Shown here in pieces: positions 1 to 14,327 of a stretch of 64,000 nt of DNA. Both the position numbers and the translations under genes were made by a program. The notes under the pieces are model-generated. The model worked only from the letters and a program-made list of their open reading frames with translations, searched no databases and was not told where the DNA came from. Position 1 is the first letter of the stretch, and every line of letters begins with the position of its first letter. Source of the stretch: Polyodon spathula (Eukaryota; Chordata; Actinopteri; Acipenseriformes; Polyodontidae); the NCBI RefSeq assembly GCF_017654505.1, contig NC_054569.1:1652337-1716336 (forward strand), in the 5' to 3' direction.

Positions 1-2184
1 ACCAATAGCAGACAATACACTGAGTTTGCAGAACCGCCACAGCAACAGTGATCTATAGATGGTGGTGCTTTATAAACCTCACTCTCAGGGCTCCTAGACT
101 GACGCTGCTGCCAACCCCAGGTGCATGCCTGGTACAAGACAACCCCTGTGCATTTAATCTGCTCTGGCGCTGCAGCAGTGCACAGTGTGTTTCTACCGCA
201 CAGCATTGTGTACTGGCACAGTAACAGGCATGAGTGAGCACACTTACATTAAGATTGGCCTCACCTCCCTTTGCATGTGGATTCATCACCAGTATGAAGG
301 ATATCACCCACATGCAATACAGATATAGGGTTTCAAATACTATTATATGTTTCAGACTATGCAGTATTTTTTGCATTAAAGGATCTGTATATTTGTATTT
401 ATAAATAACAATACAGAACAGGCAGGCTATGTTAATGGAGGCTGGGTTAGGGGGAACTTCTAATCTGATTTTAATTGAATTAGCCAGGCTGATCATGGGA
501 ATTGAGCAGGACAAACGCTTATTTGAACCTGTGTTAGAATTTAATCAGGAAACTGAGGTTAACAGCCTAGCTGTTACATCTCCTTCGGTATAATAAATTT
601 GAATAAAAGATAGAGAAACTTGGAAAGTAATAAAGGAGAAAAGACAGCTCTGGAGCTAGATCTGGCCTGCCTTCAAGACCGGAAGCACCCCCTTCTTACC
701 AGCTGAACTCTGGGTCTTGTTATAACTACCTGCCAGGGATTAGCCAGGGCCTGCACCTTCTCAAGGAGAACTGACATCGCCTCTGCTTGTAATGGGAAGC
801 AGCTGGACCTTCAAGGGCGTAAGAAATAAGTCTGGCCCATTCATAACCTTCAACTGCACTTAATGAAGGCAGACTGTACTCTGCATGAATGGGGAGGAGG
901 GGCAGAACCCTCTGTGCTGGATCTGCTCGCTGAATCCCAGCCTAGACTCAACCCAGTTCAAGATTTGCCTTGGCACGTATTGTAAGTCTCCACAAGCAGG
1001 GCTGTTCCTTATGAATTTAACCGACACAAACGGGGCACAGATTTAAATAAGAGGCGCAGGGGTACAGAAATGCATGTAGCAATGGACTGACCTGGCTGGG
1101 GTGTATCAGTTGAATAGAAACTGAATTCAAAACAGTACCTTGAAGTTATCAGTCATGGAGAACCAGGGTGAACAGTGATGGAACTTCAAGTATAGACATA
1201 CTTATGCTTAGATTGTAGTTATAGTTTCGCCTCGTTGGTACTTTTTTTTGTATGTAATACATGACCTTTTTCCATTATTAAGACTGTAATGGGAATACAT
1301 CCTGCTGTGTTTGAGATTCTCACCTTTTCAGTAAAAGTGACATTCCAAGCTAGATTAAAACAGCAACCCATCCCATGTTAGTGTTTTGGTTATATTAGAG
1401 AGGGGAGACTGTAGGGAGATAGCCCACATACTGGACCATAGAAAAGGGTATTGAAAAGCCCACAGGAGCAGACACTGTAGCTTTAAGAGCCGATAACAGT
1501 GGCTGCTTCTGCCTTTCCAGCTATCTGACCGTGCTAGCAGTTGAAGCAGCTGGCCAGATGCTATGCCTCACGAAACACTGCCATCTCCTTATTTACACTG
1601 TCATCTCGGCTCTGACTGGAGCATGTTTCATTCGCTGATTCAAAAAAAAAAAAAAAAAATGAAGAAGAAAAAAAGGCTCCTCATAGGAGCGGGTGTAGGA
1701 AACTGAAATAAAGTTTTATGTGTTGATCCCTGGCAGTGTTAATGGATTCCAAATGCTGGTCCCTGGGGGTGTTGAGGGGGGTTCTCTTGTTATTTCTCTG
1801 GGTAGCCCACGTAACTAGAACTGCTGAGGTAGCCCAGGATAAACACAGCCTCTTCCTGGGTCAAGACAATGCTGACTCCAATAAACCTGACACTTAATGA
1901 ATGGACCCCACCCCACTCCATTTCTTTCTGGAGCGCTGATAGCTGTCTGGGTTAGAAGCCCCAACTGGAGCCCAGTGTTCTATCGCTGTTTAGATTCTAT
2001 GCAAGTTGAGAGGAACCAGAATTTTATTTAACCCCCCCCTTGTTAAAAGTCAATGCAAGGCCCTTAGCACTGTGAAGTTGCAGCGCTGGTAATGAGCTTG
2101 CAAAGGAAAGCAACGAAAAAGGAGAATGCTTGCCAGTGGCTGAGGGACGAGACACAAGATTTTGATATTAAAAAACACATATAA
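1..2184. other. No gene seen
   Basis: Ordinary mixed-composition sequence. A poly-A run lies at 1641-1658. The 153-codon minus-strand open frame near the left edge matches nothing I recognise and lacks hydrophobic or motif structure. Confidence 0.5.
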
Positions 2185-2271
2185 ATAATAATAATAATAA
2201 GAAGAAGAAGAAGAAAGAAGAAGAAGAAGAAGAAGAAGAAGAAGAAGAAGAAGAAGAAGAAGAAGAAGAAG
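2185..2271. repeat. (AAT)n then (GAA)n compound microsatellite
   Basis: AAT units run to about 2200 and GAA units from 2201 to 2271 with a single break near 2215. Poly-Leu and poly-Phe open frames on the minus strand are artefacts of it. Confidence 0.95.
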
Positions 2272-2447
2272 GTCTTCAATTAAAATGGAATTACAAATTA
2301 ACACACATTTGATTAACTAATAAATTCAAATGAAGTAACTCATACATAACCCTAGCACCGACATTAATGACAATGAATATGCAATGTGAGGAAACAAACA
2401 TGCCAACAATACGAGCAATGCTGTAGCATACTTCCCTATTCCCTGAC

Positions 2448-2515
2448 AGGATGATAAAAACATTGCAAAGTGTAGTAAAGCGTAGTAAAAGCCTAATGAA
2501 AGCATGGGAAAAGCA
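2448..2515. repeat. AAAGCATGGTAA-type repeat fragment
   Basis: Short fragment with GTAGTAAAGCGTAGTAAAAG, CCTAATGAAAGCATGGGAAA, matching the first part of the 62.2 kb copy. Confidence 0.5.
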
Positions 2516-3332
2516 ATCACTTTGTAAACAAAATAGCTGCTTGATGTAGCTTGAGACAACCGGACCAGCATGCGTGCAAAAAGCAGTCTACGTATGCACT
2601 CAGTGGGGAGCAATATAACGATCATGCATCTCTTACTGTGTGCTTATTTGTGCATTGTGTGAGAACACTGCCTCTGTTCTGCCAGGTGTGTGTGGTACTG
2701 TGGAACAGCAGAGTGAAGCAGTGTATATATAACTCGCTCATTTAAACAGCTCCTTGTTTATATTGAGGAGGATGGGTTCTGCATTACAATACCTGGTACC
2801 AAGAGCACCCATTGTATACTTAAAGGGATCATAACCTTTTCCATGTTTAAATGCCTCACCCAGTCCTTACTATACATCCACATGGCCGAGCGATGGCACC
2901 AACGAGACAAGAGTAAACCTGCCTGCAAGTTGAAACCCTTAAAGTAAACAATCCCTCTATCTGCAGAGTTTGCTGGCCAACAATCCTGTAACTTATGGCA
3001 TGTACCTTATTTTACAAGCCTTTGTGCTGTGCTTTACTTGATTAAAATGCAATCCTGCTTCTTTCGATTTGTTTTGATAAACAACAGTTTCCTTGCTGCA
3101 AATCTGGTGAAATTTCAGCCTGTTTAAATAAATAAAAGAAAAAAAAAAAAAAAAAAAAAAAAACCCTATTAACCTGGCCCTGAGACCTGGCAGTTCACAT
3201 GAGTTTGGAAATGGAAAGGTGTTTCTCATTACCCTCGTCCCCTAGGTGCACAGAAACAGGCATGCATAAAGATCTGGCAGACAGTCTGCAGATTAAACTA
3301 ATGGGATGCAGCCCAGAGGGTTGTCATTGATA

Positions 3333-3470
3333 GTCTAGCTCAATGGTCAGAGTTGCTCAGCAGTACAGCAATGTACTGAGTACATCATGGATGTGGGTTC
3401 GAATCTGTCACTGGACAGCTGGAACAGGAAATCGGGACCCATAGAGCTGTTGATTCCTGTTTTTAAAACA
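3333..3470 (+). mobile_element. tRNA-headed repeat, possible SINE 5' part
   Basis: A box-like TAGCTCAATGGTCAG (3336-3350) and B box GGTTCGAATC (3396-3405) at tRNA-like spacing. The ends do not form an acceptor stem, so it reads as a tRNA-derived repeat and not a tRNA gene. No second copy in the window. Confidence 0.4.
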
Positions 3471-3837
3471 AGAAGCTGAATCCAATAGATGGTTCTGAAA
3501 CCATGAAAATGTGTGTGATTGTCATGTCACTATCCTCACAGCGTTTAAAATAACAATCAGGTGTCTATCTTAGAGTGGGGACTACAAATAACCCTGTACC
3601 ACAGTGCATTTTCAAATTCAATTACAACACTGTGATTGTTTGAACGCTCATATCTATTCTTTAAAACGCTTGCCTTTGCTTTACCATTCTCTCGCTGTGC
3701 TTTTAGCACGCTCCCTCAGTATCTTTTTATAACGGTCACTTACATTTGTTCAGGTCTGGCTCGTTTCCAGTCATCTCACTTTAACTGAGGACATAAAATG
3801 AGTGCAAGATCTAACAGAACTTGCCTTAGAAAAGTTT

Positions 3838-4010
3838 CCCACAGCAGAAGCAGAGCAAAGTGTAATAAAGCATAATGAGAGCGTGGTAAAGCATGGGTAA
3901 GCATTGTAAAGAATAACGAGGTATGGTAAAGCATATTAATAGACATGGTGAACGCAGAGTGTAACCATTGGAAAAGCATGGTAAAACTGCAAAAATACTC
4001 CAAAACACAC
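3838..4010. repeat. AAAGCATGGTAA-type dispersed repeat
   Basis: Internally repetitive (AAAGCATGGTAA-like words) and matches the 17.9 and 62.2 kb copies, including GGTATGGTAAAGCATATTAA and ACTGCAAAAATAC. It lacks the AGGTAAACTATGG part. The antisense open frames over it are incidental. Confidence 0.6.
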
Positions 4011-5186
4011 ACACAGCGGTCAACTTGTATAAAGGTTGCTTTATTGACTTAAACGTGACCTCGTTCCTTGTTTCATTGCAACAGCTCAACATACTGTACA
4101 ATATTCATCCAGTCCCTTAACTCCCTTCTCTGTAGCTCTAATGAAGCCTTGTTTAAAGTGACAAATGGTCTGCCCAAGAGGCTACAGACACTTTCAAGTG
4201 GAGACAGATATTTCTCTGGAAAATAGCAACAACAACAAAAAAAGAAATTTGCTGGCAGGCTCTCAAAAATGTGTCCGGAAAATAAACAGTGAGTAGGGTT
4301 CTCTGGGAGACTTGGAAACGCTGCACAGGATTTTTATTTTCTGGCGCTCCTTCTTCTGAGCCACACCAGAGAGGCGTGGATTTATTTAGTTTGACTTCTA
4401 ATTATTAAGGTACCCTTCTGCGACTCTCTGCCGCCCCCTAGCACGTTCTACTGATAACTGCAGGAGAAGTGTTCTTTTCTGGCAGCATGCTGCCTTCGTG
4501 TTAACCCTCATTAAAATATTTTAATAATCTTGCACTTCGATCTGCACAGTAGTGCTCATGGTTCCTCAGTAAACCAGTGGAGTTGACCCTATACACCAAA
4601 TACTTATAGCAGAAATTCAGGGAAAATGAGCAATGGTCGTTTTCTTTGGACCTTGTCAATTGATGGCTCTGTGACTCTCGTATGGCTGGAAACATGGACA
4701 GAATAGGGATAAGCCCTCAGAGCTGTATTTCTAGACCTATTCTTCATTGACGCACGTTTATTTTCACACACTTTAATCAAGTCAGCTACACATTTTTGTC
4801 CAAAAAGCTTTCACAGAACAGAATTGCGTATTGTACAGCTTTGTTTCAACACTAGTGTAGGGCCCTTTTGTTAAATGAGTACAATAAAAGTGTGTATGGA
4901 TTAATTAAGAATCAAAGTAGTCACTACGACACTGACTCCTGCTGGAGGAATGAGGTAGCGCATGTGAGGAGACACTTCAGCTCTTTAAACTGCTTGTGCA
5001 AACGAATCTGGCTCATTGTATGGTGGTTAAGATGCTGGACTAACATGTGCCAATCTCTTCCTATACATTGCCCTGCCAATCCCACACTTCTTCGTTTAAA
5101 AATAATCTCTACCACTTGAATATTAACAATGGCAATGCAAAAGCTACAACACCAGTGACGACAACAACAATATTAGCATCAAAAGT

Positions 5187-5610
5187 CTCCGGGGGCTCCC
5201 GAGTGGCGTTCAGTAAAGGTGCTCTGCGTGGAGTGCAGGATGCGCCCTACAGCCTGGAGATTGCAGGTTCAAATCCATGTCAATTGGCCGAGTGCTGCCT
5301 GGGTAGGGAAGGCTTAGGTCAACAGGGCAATCCACGGTTCGCCTGTGCACAGCGCCCCCTGTGGCTGATTGGGTACCTGCAGGTCTGCAGTGGAGCCATT
5401 CGGATCTGTGTAGGATCTACAGGTCTGGTGGCTTCGTGGTGGATCCGCAGTGCAAAAAAAGACGGCTAGGAGGGACACGTTCCAGAGGACGCGTGTGTCA
5501 GCCGCCGTTCCCTGGGGTGGTCGCAGCGGTGAACCGGGATTAATAATAATAACACAACTGGCAATCTAAATTGGGAAGAAAAATGGCAACGACTAAATAA
5601 AAAAGTAAAA
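5187..5610 (+). mobile_element. tRNA-derived SINE, about 420 bp
   Basis: Begins with a Pol III type head: A box in GGCTCCCGAGTGGCG (5194-5208) and B box GGTTCAAATCC (5266-5276). A long unrelated body follows, then the 3' end AATTGGGAAGAAAAATGGCAA and an A-rich tail. No reading frame is expected; the 140-codon open frame over it is incidental. The head resembles a SINE I associate with sturgeon genomes, but this is from memory. Confidence 0.7.
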
Positions 5611-5914
5611 AATCTGTATCCTCAATATCTGCTGCTCAGTCATAACAATTACGAACAGTGCAGCTCTGTGATCCAATATGCTTTTAATTTAAGCTCCCTC
5701 TCTGTCAGACATACATATGGCTCAAGTATGCAGCGAGCTGGTCCAAAGAAAACAGGCTGCATTCCAGAGACTTGTCGTGTTTTTAAACCTCATTGGCTTC
5801 CATGACAAAAAAAACCCCCAAAAACCCAGAAGGTGAATAGTGCCTTGTAATAACGGAACATTTGCAGACACTAAAACCTCCATCACATGCTGTACGCTGC
5901 TCTGCTGCCATTCA

Positions 5915-5942
5915 CCCCCCCCCCCCCCCCCCCCCCCCCCCC

Positions 5943-5975
<33 letters not shown>
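5915..5975. repeat. Poly-C tract of about 60 bases
   Basis: Continuous C from 5915 to 5975 with one A at 5943. The proline- and glycine-rich open frames over it are not genes. Confidence 0.95.
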
Positions 5976-8022
5976 AGCCCCATCTCCCGCGACACAGGGT
6001 GGTCAAACACTTGCCCAGTTACGTAGCAGCTTGCTGCTCTTAAAGCTGCAAGCAGACGCTGAATGGAAAATGAGCAGGCGACTTTTATTTTGGAAGCGTT
6101 TGGTCATGTTCAGTCTCCGCTTGCTGGAATCAGCGCAACCATGACAACACGTCTGTCTGGGAAATCCGCTGTGGGTCCAAAACCATTCCAGCAAGGATGG
6201 CGGCACAGAAAACAGCATTTACCAAGGAGAACCAGGAGCGATGTTATTGGATGAGATTTTACACTTGGGATCGTCTGGAACCAAACAACTGCATCTGCAG
6301 CTCTTGTGTTGATTGCCTCTGGCAATGCCACATAGGTCGTTTGTCAATGCATTTAAACACACATTCTTGGTCTTTATTAAAATGCTGGTTGCCAGCTCCC
6401 CTGAACCTGTCAAGCTCCCATCAATGAACGCTATCCCGGAAACATGCAAGCCAGGAATAAAGAAAGCTCTCAGCGTGTTTTCTGCTGTGCTTTTCATTTT
6501 TAAGCTGCCTCACATCGTGACTTGGCTTTGCTTGGCAGGGGGTGACAGTGGGATTGACTCCCTGCCTGTCGCTCAGCTCAAGATGGACAATGTCAACGCT
6601 GCAGGCCATCACCAGTACATTTCGCACTGAGGTGAAACCATGAGAAACTACAGAGCATATTCTCAAAGGGATTGCTCCAGTTCTTGACTGCTGGTTTTGA
6701 AAGGTGAAAACACTTCTTTTAATTTGACAAAACCAGAATCAAGCAACCAAGTAAAATAATGAGTGGTCTCTTAAGCCCTGTTTTGGAGTAAATGCTCACT
6801 TTACAGACTATAGCAAATATAGAGATTGCAAACAAATATGTCCTGGTAACAGTAACAGGTATGGCAAGCAGAGGGAGAGGACAGATTTGTATCTATTGAG
6901 CCTTCACTTTGAAGCAGGCACTGAACTTAAATAAGAAGCAGGGGAGATTCGATACTGTACAGTACATGATCCCCTGAAAGTCTCTTTAGTGACTGGCTGC
7001 CCTTGGCTTGCCTGTCAGTTCCAACGTCAAATCGATCCCCCCAAGGGTTTCCTCTCTGTCTCCTGGCGCTCACGCCTCTGACCAGTGGCTGAGGAATGAC
7101 ACGGTTTAGAGTTTTCTTTAAACAAGAGGCAGCAATTTTGTTGGATTTGAAGGCAGGGCTCGTCGAACGCGGAATAGATAATGATCCAGGCACACAGAGG
7201 AGGCATTCCATCCACATATCACAGTGCTGTATCACAGGGCTCGGGGGGGCAGGAATACCTTTTCAAATGAAGCCTTTCCCTTTCAACAGCACATGCACTC
7301 TCCTCCCGGACCCAGAGGTGATAATGAACCAACGCACTGGGGAAGCGGATTTGCTTTACCCTGCTCTGACCCGGAGGAATCTGTCAATTGATCATCATCC
7401 TCTCCTTGACATGCCCAAGATTTTTTTTTGAGTGCCCAATTATTATCCTCCACAATTAAGAATGCCCCAATTCTCACCAGCAATCCCCACAACAGCTCAG
7501 TGGAACTGAAGGTCATTGGTTGTCCTTGGATCCCAGCTTTAGATGTCGGCGAGTTATCAGCCCCAGCTTTGCAGGGTCTGTATTAAGCTCACTGGCCTTT
7601 CTAACTTGCAGGAGCTCCAGAGCAAAGGTTCCCTGTGGAATCCCCAGTTACGAACTGGGAACTCTGTGTTACCATGGTAGCCGCTCAGGGATTCCAGTTT
7701 TACAGAACTTTGGGGTATGGAATGTACAGACCTGATCCCCAGAGTTAGTCACCTTATAACTTTCCAGAAAAAAAAAAACAAAACCCAAAAAAGCAATCAG
7801 TCTACTCCAAGTCTGTGTCAAGCCTGTGCCAGATGTACTTTCAGCAGCTGTGTGACAGACACAATGAAATTGTATATCATTCTATAAATACTGAGCCCAG
7901 GTGTTTCATATTACTATCAGAAGATTATAAAAATGTGCCCAAGATTAAACTTCACTTATCATTCAATTGGCAATTTATAACCCTTCTGGGCAGCAAACCT
8001 ATTAAAAAAAACCCCAAAAAAC

Positions 8023-8033
8023 AGAATATATAT

Positions 8034-8099
<66 letters not shown>
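8023..8099. repeat. (TA)n microsatellite
   Basis: About 70 bases of alternating T and A, interrupted once by G. Confidence 0.95.
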
Positions 8100-8102
<3 letters not shown>

Positions 8103-11100
8103 TGTATATAAATCACAAGGGAAATAAATAACTGAGGTCACGTCTCTGAGTTTGACAGCACCCCTCGCTGTTTAAACTGAAAAACGAATACCTCCGCTGT
8201 TGCAAGGGGATTCTCCGTTTACCTGATAACGTGCTTCCCTAATGGCAATGAGAGTGCTGTATGATTGGCCTTCAAAATGCAATGAGATTGAAGACTGAAG
8301 CCTGGATTTGTTTTATTATTTCAAACACAATTTTGAGGTTTTACTGTTGGGATCTGACACTGACCAGAGGGTCTGTTTTGATTATCTAAAGAACGCCGAA
8401 AAAGTATAAAGCCAAACTTTTGCAAACCTCATTTTATTTTATGTTACTCACAAGTGGGTCAGTAAATCACCCCTGCGGGTGGAAATCCAGGACTACAGCA
8501 ACGTTGGGATTATGGGGTTGTTGGGATAAAGGTGGGGTCTTGGAATCTCACATTTCCAATGGTTTCTCTGGGCCAGGGGAATGAGATTGAGCCCCAGGGA
8601 GCTGTGTTTGACTGCCAGCTGCCACAGCTGTCTAGCAGGCGTGGGCAAATCATCTCACAGCTATAAACACCTGTCCCAGGAGTTTGTCATTAATCCTAAC
8701 CATTATCATTTATTAGCCGATCGTTACTTTATCTGGAAAGTGATCAGAGAGCCACGGGGCCAGGCAGCAGCCAGTGCTGGATCTCGTGCGTTCCAGCACA
8801 CTGTCCCGCCCCAATCTGGGAGCCAGACGACAGTTTCGCAACCCCAGAGGAATTCATTCCCAGAATACCCATCATCACCGCACAGTGCAAACCACTTAAG
8901 CGGGTGTGGTCTGCCATCAGCAGTCCATAACTGGTGGGTATAGACTTGTATATAAGCCTACACACATTAGTGTATATAAAAGAAACTCAAAATGTCAGGC
9001 AGTGCAAACTAAAACATTCCTTCTTTATGGGATAATAACAGTAACAGCAGAATGGAAACACTTTAGACGGGGCTGTTAACTGGACTATAATAACAGTAGT
9101 AACACCAATTATTATGAAATCCAAGCCTTATTACATTGTAGTTACATACACTTGATGTGAACTACTACCGAGTCAGCACTGGAAATACATTGCTGTATTG
9201 TGGCACCACATACCAGTTTGCTACCAGCTGCAATCTATTTTTTACCAATCCATTGTGTTGCCAATGCTGACAATGCTGTGGGCCGCAAATGGTTGTGCTA
9301 TAGTTTCTTCAGTGTAATACACTGTAAACTCAAGCCACACTATACATCAGTGCAGCGTTTGTTTTTTTTTGTTTTGTAAAAGTTCCAGGCTGGCTCATAC
9401 TGGAAGTGCTATATGCAGGTCAATGATTAATGCCGGCAAACTGTTCTTTCAAGCTGTGGCTTAGACACAGCGCTCCCCGCTCTCTCACCCCCCAGCTGCT
9501 TCCTTCACCAACTGCTGCTGTGGTTGGTTAAGGCCTGTTCCGTCCCCCCGTTTGAGCCCCCCCTGCTACTGGTCACCTCACAGCAGTTCCCTTCTGGAGG
9601 AAGATCATTTCCTGGACTCTCAGCGAGTGACAAGAACGACGACCCACAAGCTATGGTCCAGCCTGGACGTGTTTGGTTAGCAGGAGAGGGGAGCAGGCCA
9701 CAGTTTCCTCTCCAGAAATGCTTCACTTACCTCACACCAGGCATGCGGCCCCAGCTTCTCTACCCTAGAACAGCACCCGATAGCAGACAAAAAACAACAA
9801 CATGCATCTGTGCCGTCCTTTTAAAAGGGCACACGCGCAGGGAATGGACGTGCGCAACAGCGAGGCTCTATGGGGTTTTTCATTTGTTGTAATTCCTGTT
9901 GTCATGTTCATGCTAAATCACATTGCTGTGAGGTTAATGGCCTAGTAACAGATTTTTTTTCCATAGAAAATAACACACATACAGATAGTACAAGCCTCTG
10001 CATTGATGTCTAATATACCTCTCAGAAAACCAAAAGCATACCCATCTGTATAGTTCAGCTTAGATGTTCACTGATTGTTATACAACAGATGTAACTGTAC
10101 TTGCTGAACTGTGTTCAGGTCTTTGCCTAGTTATTGTGATGTGGGTATAGAAAATCCAGATGATGAATCTTACATCCTGGTCTAGCTAAATTCCAAAGGG
10201 AGGGGGGCTACTGCTTCTGACCAACACCTGCACTGGCACTAAACCGCATCCCCCATTATTTTTTCAGGTCAAAGAATACAGAGAATTTTCCCTTTTTCTC
10301 TCTCTCTCTTTCTCTATGAATCATAAATAAATACAATTAGTCAAAGATGTTGGGCGGTCTCCACGTTTAGCAAAAAATAAATTAAAAAAAAAATTCTAGA
10401 ACATTGCTATAACATTGGCAAGAACTTCAAAGCTACGCAAGCGAGCTCAGCCACAAACAAGCCCCCCGCCCCCCCCGCCATTGAAATATTCAGAATTCAG
10501 AAACAAATAAATTGTACAATTAGACCGATGCCAGATAATGGGGCAGCTTTTCTTATCTCCCATCCCATCCCATCTCCCATTTCTGTTTATGTTTAATTGC
10601 AATTTGGAGCAATTAGGTCCGGGGAGATGTCCCTAGTGTGGGTGCGATTCTAAACAACTGCCGAGTGTTTGTACATGTTTGCACGCGGCCTGGGGAAGCA
10701 CATGGCAAGGGTACTGGCAGACACTGCCCCCAGATTCAGGGCCCGGGAAGCCGGCTGCGATGTAGCTGAGAGATTCTTACTAGCAGACTGGACTAGATTC
10801 CATTCTAATCATAAGAACATGAGAACATTGGCAAGGTTTGGGAACAACAAGGTCTTTCTGCACATCAGTCTTGTTCCTTCATTGCATTAGTCCCTGCTAG
10901 GACTAATTAAAAGGTCTGAATGTTTGTTTGAAATGTTCCTAGTGTTTCAGATGTTACTAGGCTATACCAAGCATTTATAAGCTTCGTTCTAAAGTTGTAT
11001 TCAGCTTCCATTCATGCCTTCACGTCCTACTCCCTGCGATGAATTTGAAGCAGAAACTTGGGTTTAAAGTTACAGTGTTGATTTTTAATAAGGCTCGACT

Positions 11101-14100
11101 GAAAAGAGACTAGTGACAGAGTTGCTGGGCTGGGCCCACACTGGTGACTATGCTGTCCACACGTGTGCATCTCAACCACCTAAGAGGTGAGGCTTGTTTG
11201 AAAGAGTTTAGAACCTTATCTCTCCAGAGAAAGCCTGAACCCTTAATGACTGCAAGGGTGTCACCCAACACTGCCCTGCTACAATATCAGTGTATCATCA
11301 ATATCATTTAGCTTCGCAGAATTTATTGGCTTCAAACATAAAGGCACCAGGTCAAGCCATCAGCATAGCGGCTATCATTTTCTCCCCCTCTACATGGAAA
11401 GAATGGGGAATGCCTTATCTTACCATGGCTGCCTGCTGAACACAGCACACGTTTCAATGGGGTTAGCCCTGTCTCTGGGACTGGGTACAGAGTCAAGGGT
11501 CTATTCACTAAGCCTCAGCTCAGGGGGTATCTCTGTTTATCATAAACAACTTCAACCACTAAACAGAATGTTGTTCTGCAGTCGGGTGCTCCTTTCATCA
11601 TTCGAACATTCCCTACACGCGGCCCGGACTCCGCCCGAAATGTTTACATCTCGCGCTGCAAGCTCCCGTGGGTCAGATGCACGCACTGACAGAATGGCGC
11701 GGCTTGGGAGACGGGAGAGGTTTGTTTTTATTGTTTTTTTTTCTTTCTTTTCTGAGAACTTTATTTTTATAGAGCTGCCATTATCCCCAGGAGACGCCGG
11801 CCCTTGTTTGTCTGTCTAAAAAGTTTTAGTAGGCCATGAGCTTGTCAGGCCAAAAGGGTCCAGGAAGGCCGATTTGCCTGCTCCTTCCCAGGGTCCCCCA
11901 GGTCCGAGCCACGCGTCCCTCTGACACTCTTAGCCTTCCTGAAGAGGTGAGAGAGGTCGGGTAGACCAACACAATGTGTCTTAGCCATTTGAAGTGGGGA
12001 AGCTGGGTAAGGGCTAATCTTTCCCAGCTGGACTGTTAAGAGTGAAAAAGTCTACAACAAATAAAACTCTAACACGCAATTACAAATAATGCAAAAAATG
12101 ACCAGGACCTGTTCTGCATACAGTAAATGGTTTAACTTACCAAGCCTGTCTGCCATTTGTTTTGTGCGTAAATAAACACTTTTCCCTTACTTGTTGTTTT
12201 CCTGTGGGTGACATGCAAGGCGCTTTACCTCCACCTTGTGGCAGACAATAGAATTGCCATGCTAGATTTAAAGCACTGGATTTCAGTCATGAGAGCTGGA
12301 ATTGTCACTATTATTTCCACCAAGGTTAGACTCAGGATGGAACAGGAGAAGTGAGTAGAGGGACTGGGCCTGTTATAGGTTAGAGAGCAGGAGATTTTGC
12401 TGAGAAGGTAGGGTAAATCTGGAAAGCGGCCAAGGGCTTATCCTCGCTGCGTTTATGAGACGAATAAATGCGACTTTCATTGATGTGCCAGACCATTATA
12501 CTCAGCAAAAGCTTTGTAATTTATTTTAGGTACATTCCTCTTAGCTTCATACCCAGTTTTTATTCATTTTCAAATTAAATGAACAGGATCGTAATGGCAT
12601 CTGTGTTTTGCTACTGGGGGCTACAGAATTAAAATCAATAATCCAGATATTTAAATACTCAACACTAACTCAAGCAGACTGATGCTCCAGCACAAGACAT
12701 TTCTTTTAGCTTCTCTTATTTATTACATTTGTAACGATTATCATTATTATTGGAAAAAGCGATCCAATAATGGTCCTAATAAGCACTCTCATACTGATAG
12801 AAATACCTGGAGCTCACTTGAAGATGGCCCCGAGTATAAGCGTGACCGTACAGTACAGCGGTGTACAGATGTAGCGTGGAAGTGCATCCCCCCCCCCCCC
12901 CCCCCCTTGCTCTCCCCTTGCTCTCCTGAACCATCCTGAAATAGAAAGTGGAAGGAAGTTACCCCCTGCGTGCGACCGGGAAAAAAAAAAAAAAAACCCT
13001 GGCAGCCCTACGCTCTTTAATTGGTTCCAAGTTTCCCAGGTTCTCTTATATATACTCCCCCGGCTCTCCTTTACACTGCAGTCTTTCCAAACTCCTGAAA
13101 TATGGTCTGCATTTACCCTGGTTTTATTGTTATTAGGCAATTTCCTGGGGAATTGCTTTATGTTGATGCAGACAGGTGATATATAGATATATATATAGAT
13201 AGATATAGATATAGATATTTAGCTGCTGCATCATAACGTGCCTGATCTCATCCCAGTACAGAACCTCCCTCAAAGAACCAGGACTGTGCCTGTACCGTAC
13301 AGTGACCGGACAGAAGTGCACTCTCCTGTATGCTGTGAAATCTTTTCCCTGTATCATCCTACAGTGCATAAGAAACATCTGCCCTATTCTTTCATACTGC
13401 TTGTGTCTGAGCTTCTTGTGCGCAATGCTAGTTGCTGGGTTTGTTTTGCAGATGTCCTGGGTTCCAGTAAAGTGCCTCTCTAAGTTTCATTGTTGAATCC
13501 TAACTGTAAATGTAAGAGTTTGGAGCAGTACTAAATCTCCTTGCATACATGTTTCATCAGATGTACTTCTGCGAGAACACAAGCTGTGCTTAGTAAAACC
13601 TGAAGGAATCATAATAGAGTTTACTGAACCACGTACATCGACAAAGCTTGTGTTAAATATAGATATTTCTCTAAATCACAACATTGTGTGGGGGGTAGGG
13701 TGAAGATATCCTACACTAGACAGTTTGAAACAGGTCAGTTTTTTAACTCACATCTGAGAATACATTCTCCGTCAAACTGCCCTATTAAACCACTGGGGTC
13801 TAACAGTTATTATGCTATAACACCTCTACTGAAAAGGTTTTGCTTTCTGGTGCTTGTAAGTATTTTCATAAACCCACCTTCTAACAGACCCTGAAAACCC
13901 ATTCCCTGTGTAACCCGAGCTGGATTTAAACACAGGGCACTGTGGCAACGCATTCTTCTCAAGTGCTTTAGTCTGCTGTGGTCTCGATTGTATCAGAAGC
14001 TGTGAATTCAGATTTCACTCGGCAGTGCTCAGCCCATTCAGCACTTGTGCAGAATGCCAGTGAGAGCTGTGATGGGAATGGCAGGCCATAGCCTAGTGCT

Positions 14101-14327
14101 GAGAGATGAAGGGCTGCATTGCGGAGTTAACCATTTGTGGTCCATCCTGTTCCCCTCCCATCCTGTTGTGGGTCTGTGCTCCCCTGATTAGATGACCTGG
14201 CAGAGAGGCTGAGGACCAGCCTTATCCTTCAGAGAAGAGGAAACAGTCCCAGACTAACAATGAGTGACAAAGCTCAGCGAAAACAATATGTGAGTCACAG
14301 CAGAGTCTGAACAAACAACCACTACAG

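Noticed and set aside
3333..3415. tRNA gene
   Set aside because: A and B boxes are present but no acceptor stem pairing or clear anticodon arm; better read as a tRNA-derived repeat.
5014..5060. Additional tRNA-like A box (GGTGGTTAAGATGCTGGACT)
   Set aside because: No B box follows before the SINE at 5187, so support is too weak.
9524..9892. 122-codon plus-strand open frame in a GC-richer patch
   Set aside because: No motif, no splice context and no matching family known to me.
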